DNA of 5,616 nt, taken from Clostridiales bacterium. Its GTDB lineage: Bacteria; Bacillota; Clostridia; Saccharofermentanales; Saccharofermentanaceae. Position numbers and translations under genes: made by a program. The stretch spans positions 1-5,616 of the forward strand of contig DNAE01000214.1 in assembly GCA_003543635.1 (NCBI GenBank). The letters are read 5' to 3'. Positions 1 through 4,861 of the stretch are shown one piece after another (position 1 is the stretch's first letter; each line of letters opens with the position of its first letter). The notes below the pieces were generated by a model. That model saw only the letters and a list, made by a program, of their open reading frames with translations, had not been told where the DNA came from and made no database searches.

Positions 1-59
1 CTCTTCTCGGAAAGCCCGGCTACGAGGATCAGAAGGCTGCTCTCGAGGCAAGACTCTGA
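1..59 (+). CDS. C-terminal end of an unidentified protein (partial)
   Basis: The only convincing reading is the frame starting at base 3, which ends at a TGA (57-59) just before a strong terminator. The visible tail reads LLGKPGYEDQKAALEARL, a soluble, charged and probably helical C-terminus. The codon choice (AAG, CTC, GAG) matches the neighbouring genes. The frame starting at base 2 also reaches a stop (TAA at 62-64), but its product is arginine- and serine-rich and less protein-like. Eighteen residues are too few to name a family, so no function is proposed. The gene starts outside the window, and its transcript should end at the hairpin 24 bases downstream. Confidence 0.6.
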   Translation, partial: LLGKPGYEDQKAALEARL

Positions 60-82
60 TATAACACAAAGCTTAAAAGAAG

Positions 83-112
83 GCGCTCCGCTTAAATGCG
101 GGGCGCTTTTTT
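83..112. terminator. Rho-independent terminator, probably bidirectional
   Basis: A nine-pair stem (83-91 with 98-106, one U-G wobble) closes a six-base loop, TTAAAT, and is followed on the plus strand by six T residues (107-112). It lies 24 bases after the stop of the plus-strand gene at the left edge. Read on the minus strand, the same hairpin is followed by TTCTTTTAAG and lies 20 bases beyond the stop of the convergent transporter gene. It can therefore end both genes, more strongly on the plus strand. Confidence 0.9.
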
Positions 113-126
113 ACGGGGCGAAAAGA

Positions 127-1026
127 TCAGTTGTTTTCGGTTGTCTTAAATTCCGATAACTGGGAGACGATTATGGCGGCGAACATTATGAGGCAGCCCA
201 GGCTCTCCCTTAAGCTCATGCCCTCGTGGAGGAATAGAGCGGCCGCCAGGACGGCGAATACCGATTCCATGCACATGATGAGGGAGGCGATCACCGGGGA
301 GACATATTTCTGTCCCACTATCTGGAAGGTGTAGGCCAGGCCGCAGCTCATTATTCCCGAATAAAGCAGGGGCTTTGAGACCGAGAGGATAAGGGGGATC
401 TTCGGAGTCTCGAAGATAAACATCAATACAAGGGTGATGACGCCCGCCACCAGGAACTGGAGGCAGCTCATCTTGATGCCGTCCTCATCGGAGGTGAAGC
501 GGTCGATGAGAAGGATATGGATCGCGAAGAAGAAGGCGCAGATCAGGGCCATAACGTCTCCCTTATTAATGGAGGAGAAGTCGGAGCCCTCCATGGTGAG
601 AAGGTAAAGGCCGAATATGGCGGCTATTACGCAGATCCAGGTAAGTAAAGGGGATCTCTTCCCGATGAACAGTCCCAGAAGGGGCACGAAGAACATATAA
701 AGGGCCGTTATGAAGGCGATCTTTCCGGCGGAGGACCAGTAGAAGGCGAACTGCTGGAAGTTGCTTGCAAAGGTGAATACCACACCTAAGATCAACGCCT
801 TCTTAAACTGGGCGGGCGTAAAAAGCTCCTTTAAGGGCTCCCGGCGGATAAGAGCGCGGATAAGCAAGAAAAGTAAAAGAACGAGGGATCCCATAAGGGT
901 CCTGATGCCGTTAAAGGTGAAGGCCTCGATCTTTTCCATACCGACGCTCTGGGCCACGAAGGACGAGCCCCAGATAACTGCCGTTAAGAACAGGATAAAT
1001 ATACCTTTAATGCTTTTCTTAGACAT
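127..1026 (-). CDS. DMT-superfamily (EamA-type) transporter
   Basis: This is a 299-residue integral membrane protein of the drug/metabolite transporter superfamily, the usual length for two tandem EamA repeats. About ten hydrophobic segments are visible, at roughly residues 6-26, 37-58, 75-96, 98-118, 123-142, 154-172, 184-203, 213-234, 240-262 and 268-287. Family-typical elements are the AVIWGSSFVA opening of helix 1, a first-repeat region ending in PLLGLFIGKR, and the second-repeat equivalent SLIMCMESVFAVLAAALFLHE. Such proteins export or import small metabolites such as amino acids or drugs; the substrate cannot be read from sequence. The frame stays open upstream to a TTG at 1068 (313 residues), but neither that codon nor the ATG at 1026 has a Shine-Dalgarno sequence. 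I prefer the ATG because the protein then begins MSKKSIKG directly before helix 1, and because a promoter occupies the upstream extension. The gene converges on a shared terminator at 83-112. Confidence 0.9.
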   Translation of the reverse strand: MSKKSIKGIFILFLTAVIWGSSFVAQSVGMEKIEAFTFNGIRTLMGSLVLLLFLLIRALIRREPLKELFTPAQFKKALILGVVFTFASNFQQFAFYWSSAGKIAFITALYMFFVPLLGLFIGKRSPLLTWICVIAAIFGLYLLTMEGSDFSSINKGDVMALICAFFFAIHILLIDRFTSDEDGIKMSCLQFLVAGVITLVLMFIFETPKIPLILSVSKPLLYSGIMSCGLAYTFQIVGQKYVSPVIASLIMCMESVFAVLAAALFLHEGMSLRESLGCLIMFAAIIVSQLSEFKTTENN

Positions 1027-1035
1027 AAGGATTTG

Positions 1036-1064
1036 ATTGTAAGCTATGGGGGGAAAAGAATCAA
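1036..1064 (-). promoter_or_regulatory. Sigma-A-type promoter for the DMT transporter
   Basis: On the minus strand, TTGATT (1064-1059, four of six consensus bases) and TACAAT (1041-1036, five of six) are separated by exactly 17 bases. Only nine bases lie between the -10 box and the transporter ATG at 1026, so transcription should start within about three bases of the start codon or on it. The promoter lies inside the upstream extension that a TTG start at 1068 would translate, which argues against that longer form. A perfect TATAAT at 1108-1103 on the same strand is an alternative but has no -35 partner. Confidence 0.55.
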
Positions 1065-1068
1065 ACAA

Positions 1069-1085
1069 GAATTTTTTAAAAATTC
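1069..1085. repeat. 17-bp AT-rich palindrome between divergent promoters
   Basis: GAATTTTT (1069-1076) and its exact complement AAAAATTC (1078-1085) flank a single T. The palindrome lies directly upstream of the -35 box of the leftward transporter promoter and 12 bases upstream of the -35 box of the rightward promoter. That is a natural position for an operator or an upstream AT-rich promoter element. No regulator gene is next to it, and palindromes of this kind do arise by chance in AT-rich intergenic DNA, so its function is unproven. Confidence 0.4.
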
Positions 1086-1097
1086 ATACCTCGGTTA

Positions 1098-1126
1098 TTG
1101 AGATTATAAGCCAAAAGGGATAGAAT
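1098..1126 (+). promoter_or_regulatory. Sigma-A-type promoter for the acetyltransferase-pepP-hydrolase unit
   Basis: TTGAGA (1098-1103, five of six consensus bases) and TAGAAT (1121-1126, five of six) are separated by 17 bases. Transcription should begin near 1133, giving a leader of about 25 bases that contains the GGAGG ribosome site of the first gene. It is the only strong plus-strand promoter I found ahead of the three overlapping genes, so it probably drives all of them. Confidence 0.7.
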
Positions 1127-1147
1127 TTTCTTTATAAGAGGAACTTC

Positions 1148-1152
1148 GGAGG
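1148..1152 (+). promoter_or_regulatory. Ribosome-binding site of the acetyltransferase gene
   Basis: GGAGG is placed five bases before the ATG at 1158. It is a near-ideal site that fixes the start of the first gene of the unit and contrasts with the absence of any such site on the divergent transporter gene. Confidence 0.85.
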
Positions 1153-1157
1153 AACAT

Positions 1158-1811
1158 ATGAACGACGAACTTAAGGATATCGTTTATGCTGACTTGTTCA
1201 GGTACACGGGTAATGCCCGCCGGGCCAAGAACATCTACACAACGTATATCCAGGAGCTGATGTCCAGCCCCGAGTTCCATTACATCAGCACCCTTCGAAG
1301 GACAAGATACTACTACGATCAGATCTTAAGATACGACGGTATCAAGGGCACCCTTTATAACGTCAAGTTCAAGGTCTTCTCCTGGTGGCTGGACCGCCTC
1401 TCCAGGAAGTACCATTTCCAGATCCCCTACGACACCAACATCGGCAAGGGATTCTATCTGGCGCACTTCGGCAGGGTCATCATCCACCCGAAGTCCGTCA
1501 TCGGCTATAACGTCAACGTTTCCACGGGAGTCGTCATCGGAACCCAGTTCAGGGGTAAGAGGAAGGGTGCTCCCCATATAGGTAACTTCGTCTGGATCGG
1601 CGCCAATGCCGTGATAGTCGGTAACATCAATATCGGAAATAACGTCCTCATCGCACCCGGTGCCTACGTCAACTTCGACGTACCCGACGGCTCCATCGTC
1701 ATCGGTAATCCCGGTCTCATCAGGAGAGCCCCCGGCGCCACCTTGAGCTACATCAACAATACGATACAATTTGACGAATATAACGTTCGTTCAGACGGTC
1801 GCAGCAGATGA
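1158..1811 (+). CDS. Serine-acetyltransferase-like / WcaB-like hexapeptide O-acetyltransferase
   Basis: A 217-residue left-handed beta-helix acyltransferase. Residues 1-85 are a mostly helical, aromatic-rich N-terminal region (several YYY/WW clusters). Residues 88-187 are the hexapeptide-repeat domain, with rungs such as IGKGFY, VIGYNV, HIGNFVWIGANAVIVGNINI and IGNPG. Proteins of this fold move an acetyl group from acetyl-CoA to a hydroxyl. His103 in LAHFG matches the catalytic histidine of CysE. The serine-contacting residues of CysE do not seem conserved: the aspartate before the catalytic histidine is Ala102, and the RHP motif is replaced by APH (138-140). The APHIGN...LGAN-type pattern instead recalls the colanic-acid acetyltransferase WcaB, so a sugar or other alcohol may be the acceptor. 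Classic CysE is longer (about 270 residues). The stop codon overlaps the next start (ATGA), which implies translational coupling to the aminopeptidase gene. Family assignment is firm; the substrate is open. Confidence 0.85.
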   Translation: MNDELKDIVYADLFRYTGNARRAKNIYTTYIQELMSSPEFHYISTLRRTRYYYDQILRYDGIKGTLYNVKFKVFSWWLDRLSRKYHFQIPYDTNIGKGFYLAHFGRVIIHPKSVIGYNVNVSTGVVIGTQFRGKRKGAPHIGNFVWIGANAVIVGNINIGNNVLIAPGAYVNFDVPDGSIVIGNPGLIRRAPGATLSYINNTIQFDEYNVRSDGRSR

Positions 1812-3016
1812 GGATAGGAAACGGATTTTTCAAAGAGAACAGAAGAGCATTTAAGGACCGCTTGCCTGAAGGAACAGCGGTCTTTATGTTCGCAGGAGAA
1901 GCGCCCGCGGTAAGTGCCGACAACGACGCCAGGTTCCTGCCTGACCGGAATTTCTACTACCTGACGGGCCTTGAGGACCCCTGCGCAAGACTCATAATCA
2001 CCAAGACGGAAGAGTATCTTTTCGCTTTAAAGCGCGACCCCCTGAAGGAGCGCTGGACCGGCAAGCGCCACTCCAAAGAGGAGCTGGAAAGCATCACCGG
2101 AATAGTAAAAGAGAACATCTTTGACTTAGGCGACTTCGACGACAGGAAGTATGAGCTCTTAAAGGAGCAAAAGCTCACCCCCGCAGGAGATTCCGGTTCC
2201 ATCATGAAGGAAGCAAGGGAGTTCTTCAGGGAAAACGATGCCGAGGATGTTAAGGACATCCTTATCTCCATGAGGATGGTTAAGAGGGAAGAGGAGATCG
2301 AGTCCATAAGGGAAGCCTGCAGGATGACGGAGGATTCCATCGAGGATATGGTCAAGGTGATAAAAGAGGGCACCACGGAGGTGGAGCTTTACGCCGCCAT
2401 GGAATATGCCATGATGAGAAGGGGGAGCCTTATCCCCGCCTTCACCTCCATAACCGCCATCGGGGAGAATGTGTTCTGTCTTCACCACGAAGATCCCGAA
2501 GGGGAGGAGGGCCCCACCGTCAAAGAGGGCTCCCAGATCCAGCTGGATGTGGGGGCAAGATGTAACGGCTACTGCGCCGACATCTCCAGGGCGATCTTCA
2601 TAGGGAAGAAACAGGAGAACGACAGGAGATACGAGCTCCTGGAACTTGTAGATGAGTTAAGGCAGACCGCATGGAAGACCATCAGGCCCGGCATCACCAT
2701 GGGGGACCTCAACAAGGAGATGAGACGCATCTGCGGCGTGTGGCTTTGTGCGCACAATGTTTTACACGAAGGATATACCGACGAGGACGTGAAGAAGTAC
2801 TACTGGCATAATACCGGCCACCATCTGGGACTTGATGTCCACGACGTGAGCCTTAAGGATAAGCCCTTCGAGAAGGGCAACTGCCTGGCCATCGAACCCG
2901 GCGTATATATCGAGGAGTGGGGCACGGGCTTCAGGATCGAGGACGATGTCCTGGTGACGGATAACGGCTGCGAACTTTTGAGCAGCGGTAAGAACGTGGG
3001 GGAGGTACTCCTGTGA
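1808..3016 (+). CDS. pepP: Xaa-Pro aminopeptidase (aminopeptidase P, M24B)
   Basis: A 402-residue cytosolic metallopeptidase that removes an N-terminal residue when proline is second, helping to recycle proline-containing peptides. Residues 1-150 form the aminopeptidase P N-terminal domain (typical GEAPAVSADND and FYYLTGLEDP segments). Residues 158-395 form the pita-bread catalytic domain. All five dinuclear metal ligands are visible: Asp247 (LDVGA), Asp258 (CADISR), His338 (TGHHLGLDVHD), Glu363 (AIEPGVY) and Glu378 (FRIEDD). The catalytic His345 lies in VHD, and His226 matches the substrate-pocket histidine. The protein is somewhat shorter than E. coli PepP (about 440 residues), as is common in Clostridia. 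Its ATG overlaps the previous stop by four bases and has no clear Shine-Dalgarno sequence, so its translation probably depends on ribosomes finishing the acetyltransferase. Its own stop overlaps the next start (GTGA). The enzyme class is secure; its link to the neighbours is not known. Confidence 0.95.
   Translation: MRIGNGFFKENRRAFKDRLPEGTAVFMFAGEAPAVSADNDARFLPDRNFYYLTGLEDPCARLIITKTEEYLFALKRDPLKERWTGKRHSKEELESITGIVKENIFDLGDFDDRKYELLKEQKLTPAGDSGSIMKEAREFFRENDAEDVKDILISMRMVKREEEIESIREACRMTEDSIEDMVKVIKEGTTEVELYAAMEYAMMRRGSLIPAFTSITAIGENVFCLHHEDPEGEEGPTVKEGSQIQLDVGARCNGYCADISRAIFIGKKQENDRRYELLELVDELRQTAWKTIRPGITMGDLNKEMRRICGVWLCAHNVLHEGYTDEDVKKYYWHNTGHHLGLDVHDVSLKDKPFEKGNCLAIEPGVYIEEWGTGFRIEDDVLVTDNGCELLSSGKNVGEVLL
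3001..3005 (+). promoter_or_regulatory. Ribosome-binding site that fixes a GTG start
   Basis: GGAGG, inside the final codons of pepP, lies seven bases before the GTG at 3013 and supports that codon as the true start of the hydrolase. The GTG overlaps the pepP stop as GTGA, so both direct initiation and coupling are possible here, unlike the ATGA junction upstream, which lacks such a site. Confidence 0.75.
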
Positions 3017-4026
3017 CAGTTGACCTTGCCATCGATACCGTCACCATTATCCTTATCCTCGTGGTGCTGATGGTCCTGCTCATAGCGGCCCTTCTTTATC
3101 TCATGTACATGAGGTTCGTAACAAGGCTCTTCAGGAAGATCTTCAGAAGGCCCAAGCCCATGCCCAAGGTGGACAGATCCCCCACGGAGATCGACCAGAG
3201 CACCATCTTCGGACGGGGCAAGAACTGGTTCTACACCAACAGGATGGAGTTCCTGAACGTGAGGATCGATTCCTTTGACAAGACGAAGCTCTCGGGTTAT
3301 TTCAGACCCTCCTCGGACCGCAGCAGCAAGTACGCGGTCATACTCCTCCACGGCTATAACGAGCATCCCAGCGAGATGGGAGCTCTTGCGCGTCTCATGA
3401 TGAGGCAGGTGCAGTGTCATGTGCTCATCACCCACATGAGGGCCCACGCCATGAGCGGCGGCAAGTACTGCACCTACGGTCTTTACGAGAGCGTGGATCT
3501 CATGAAGTGGATCGAGTTCATAAGGTTCCAGGTGGGCCACGACTGCAAGATCTTCATCTTCGGCAGGAGCATGGGCGCTTCAACGGCTCTCCTGGCGGCC
3601 CAGCAAAGGGAGTTCCCGGATAACGTGGCCGGCATAATCGCCGACTGCCCCTACGAGAGCCTGAGGAAGGTGATCCTCAACGAGGGGAAGAAGAGATATA
3701 ACGTTAACATGTCCGTTCCCGTGGGCACCATCAACAGGATGGCCAAGAAGGAACTGGGCTTTGATATCGACAAGTGCGACATCGCCGTACATGCGGGCAG
3801 GATAAGGGTCCCGGTACTGGTCTTCGCGGCCGGGGACGACGAAGTGGCACCCCCCGAAGGAGCCCGGAGGATCTACGATAACATCAAGACTCCAAAGAGG
3901 CTCATCATGGTGGACCACGCCAGGCACGTCATGTGTTACGACAATGCTCCCGCCGTCTACGAGAGGGAAGTTCGGACTTTCGTGGAAAAATGCGTGGTAA
4001 GACTTGTCAGACTGGGTAAGATGTAG
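3013..4026 (+). CDS. Membrane-anchored alpha/beta hydrolase (serine hydrolase)
   Basis: A 337-residue protein with one N-terminal membrane helix (about residues 9-33), a very basic stretch (34-49, including RLFRKIFRRPKP), then an alpha/beta-hydrolase domain (about 80-330). The domain shows the HGYNEHP oxyanion-region loop (113-119), the nucleophile elbow GRSMGAS with Ser186, an acid in AAGDDEVAP (Asp275 or Asp276), and a histidine in HARHVMCY, where His305 best fits the usual HAxSY-type motif. The triad looks complete, so it should be an active esterase, lipase or peptidase of the S33/YqkD-like group. The substrate cannot be told. By the positive-inside rule the basic stretch after the helix suggests the catalytic domain faces the cytoplasm; several cysteines in the domain agree. 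The start is GTG, overlapping the pepP stop. The promoter of the next gene runs across its last codons. Confidence 0.88.
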   Translation: MTVDLAIDTVTIILILVVLMVLLIAALLYLMYMRFVTRLFRKIFRRPKPMPKVDRSPTEIDQSTIFGRGKNWFYTNRMEFLNVRIDSFDKTKLSGYFRPSSDRSSKYAVILLHGYNEHPSEMGALARLMMRQVQCHVLITHMRAHAMSGGKYCTYGLYESVDLMKWIEFIRFQVGHDCKIFIFGRSMGASTALLAAQQREFPDNVAGIIADCPYESLRKVILNEGKKRYNVNMSVPVGTINRMAKKELGFDIDKCDIAVHAGRIRVPVLVFAAGDDEVAPPEGARRIYDNIKTPKRLIMVDHARHVMCYDNAPAVYEREVRTFVEKCVVRLVRLGKM

Positions 4027-4032
4027 TATATT
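4004..4032 (+). promoter_or_regulatory. Sigma-A-type promoter for riboswitch-thiT
   Basis: TTGTCA (4004-4009, five of six consensus bases) and TATATT (4027-4032, five of six) are 17 bases apart. The -35 box lies inside the last codons of the hydrolase and the -10 box directly follows its stop. The predicted start near 4039 is just ahead of the riboswitch aptamer at 4045, as expected for a dedicated promoter. It would let thiT respond to thiamine independently of the upstream operon. Confidence 0.7.
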
Positions 4033-4044
4033 CTTCGACGATAG

Positions 4045-4134
4045 ATTTCAGGGGAGCAGGTGAGACCTGCTGAGAGGATGATAGATCATCGACCCTACGA
4101 ACCTGTACGGATAATGCCGACGAAGGGAGGAAAT
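4045..4134 (+). promoter_or_regulatory. TPP (thiamine pyrophosphate) riboswitch, THI element
   Basis: The conserved THI-box parts appear in order. GGGG (4051-4054) can pair with CCCT (4093-4096) as P2. AGCAGGT/ACCTGCT (4055-4061 with 4065-4071) is a perfect P3. CTGAGA follows at 4070-4075. GATGAT/ATCATC (4077-4082 with 4085-4090) is the variable P3a arm. GAACCTG is at 4099-4105, GGATAATGCC at 4109-4118 within P5 (CGG/CCG), and CGAAGGGA at 4121-4128. P1 can form from ATTTC (4045-4049) and GAAAT (4130-4134). The RNA binds thiamine pyrophosphate. The aptamer ends only five bases before the thiT ATG, with no terminator hairpin between, so control is probably at translation: ligand-stabilised P1 and P4 would hide the GGGAGG ribosome site. 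Confidence 0.96.
4125..4130 (+). promoter_or_regulatory. thiT ribosome-binding site embedded in the aptamer
   Basis: GGGAGG lies nine bases before the ATG at 4140. Its first bases belong to the conserved AGGGA at the 3' end of the TPP aptamer (P4), and its last base can join P1. Ligand binding and ribosome binding should therefore exclude each other directly. Confidence 0.8.
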
Positions 4135-4139
4135 TATTT

Positions 4140-4745
4140 ATGTCGGAACCTGCAAAAAATTTCAATAACAAGAGCAACAAGGAAAAGATCGTGGCCATCG
4201 CCACGGGCGGTCTTTGCATCGCATTGAGCTTCATTCTTTCAAAGTTCAAGATCTTCGAGATGCCCATGGGCGGATCGGTGACACCCGCTTCGGTGCTTCC
4301 CCTGGCCGTCTACGGTATGGCCTTCGGACCCGTCTGGGGATTCCTGGCCGCCATCCTCTTCTCGCTGCTCCAGCTCATCGACGGTTACCTCGAAACCCCT
4401 TTCCAGGTAATCCTGGACTACATCCTGGGTTATACCGCCATGGGTATCATCGGCTTTGCCGCCGTTCCCGCGGAAGTCAGGAAGAACATCACTAATCCCC
4501 TGAACAGATTCGCCAAGGCCGGTATCTTCAGGGCCATGGTCTTCACGGTGATCGCCTACGCCGTAAGGTGCCTCTGCTCCGTGCTCTCCGGCGTCATCTT
4601 CTACGCCGAGTACGCCCCCGAGGGAATGAGCCCCTGGGTATATTCCATCACCTATAACGGTTCGTTCCTGCTGGCTGATCTCGCGGTGCTCCTCGTGGCC
4701 ATGGGTGCTCTTTACGGCATCATTCGCGGCACTTGCCGAAAATAA
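4140..4745 (+). CDS. thiT: Energy-coupled thiamine transporter substrate-binding subunit ThiT
   Basis: A 201-residue membrane protein, the S component that captures thiamine for a group II ECF transporter. It works with the shared EcfA/EcfA'/EcfT module, whose genes are not in this window. About six hydrophobic segments are visible from residue 17 to 195. Family-typical stretches are SVTPASVLPLAVYGMAFGP (46-64), FQVILDYILGY (88-98), and the C-terminal region EGMSPWVYSITYNGSFLLAD (161-180). Tyr168 and Asn173 correspond to the thiamine-contacting Tyr146 and Asn151 of Lactococcus ThiT. On the same offset, His125 would be Ser147 and Trp133 would be Tyr155, which are possible changes in the pocket (alignment made by eye). 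The upstream TPP riboswitch independently supports the thiamine assignment. The gene has its own promoter (4004-4032) and an aptamer-embedded ribosome site. No clear terminator follows. Confidence 0.95.
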   Translation: MSEPAKNFNNKSNKEKIVAIATGGLCIALSFILSKFKIFEMPMGGSVTPASVLPLAVYGMAFGPVWGFLAAILFSLLQLIDGYLETPFQVILDYILGYTAMGIIGFAAVPAEVRKNITNPLNRFAKAGIFRAMVFTVIAYAVRCLCSVLSGVIFYAEYAPEGMSPWVYSITYNGSFLLADLAVLLVAMGALYGIIRGTCRK

Positions 4746-4796
4746 CAAGGGAAGAGGTGTAAACGCCCTCGAAAAGCGTCATTTTCCATATAGAAG

Positions 4797-4814
4797 AACA
4801 CTTTCCGTTGTGTT
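4797..4814. repeat. Short dyad upstream of guaB
   Basis: AACAC (4797-4801) and GTGTT (4810-4814) form a five-base inverted repeat around an eight-base centre. It sits in the 116-bp gap between thiT and guaB, ahead of an AT-rich stretch (4813-4848) where the guaB promoter probably lies. It could be an operator, but it is short and matches no purine-regulator site that I recognise. I could not define a convincing -35/-10 pair in this gap. Confidence 0.25.
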
Positions 4815-4848
4815 AAGATAATATCCATATTTCTTAATTAATAATAAC

Positions 4849-4853
4849 GGGGG
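4849..4853 (+). promoter_or_regulatory. guaB ribosome-binding site
   Basis: GGGGG, eight bases before the ATG at 4862. An earlier out-of-frame ATG at 4857 is only three bases from this site and runs into a stop after four codons, so the site selects the ATG at 4862. A second in-frame ATG at 4868 is less well spaced. Confidence 0.6.
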
Positions 4854-4861
4854 TAAATGTC

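Noticed and set aside
1027..1068. Fourteen-codon N-terminal extension of the transporter from a TTG start at 1068.
   Set aside because: No ribosome site precedes the TTG, the extension (FDSFPPIAYNQIL) is not membrane-like, and a good promoter lies within it.
1103..1108. Perfect TATAAT on the minus strand upstream of the transporter.
   Set aside because: It has no recognisable -35 box at 16-18 bases and no extended -10 TG, and it would produce a leader without a ribosome site. It is kept only as an alternative to the closer promoter.
1326..1769. Long open frame on the minus strand opposite the acetyltransferase.
   Set aside because: Its product is an acidic GVDD-rich string without a plausible fold. 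It is the complement of GTC/ATC/GAC-rich codons in a well-supported gene.
2800..3540. 246-codon open frame on the minus strand across the end of pepP and the start of the hydrolase.
   Set aside because: It overlaps two strongly supported genes, has a His/Glu/Val-rich composition typical of antisense readings of C-ending codons, and matches no family I know.
4239..4748. 169-codon open frame on the minus strand opposite thiT.
   Set aside because: thiT is certain from its sequence and riboswitch. The antisense product is low-complexity and has no ribosome site or promoter that I can see.
4764..4785. Possible terminator after thiT (ACGC...GCGT followed by CATTTT).
   Set aside because: The stem has only four pairs with a nine-base loop, and the T tract is short and separated from it. 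It is too weak to call.
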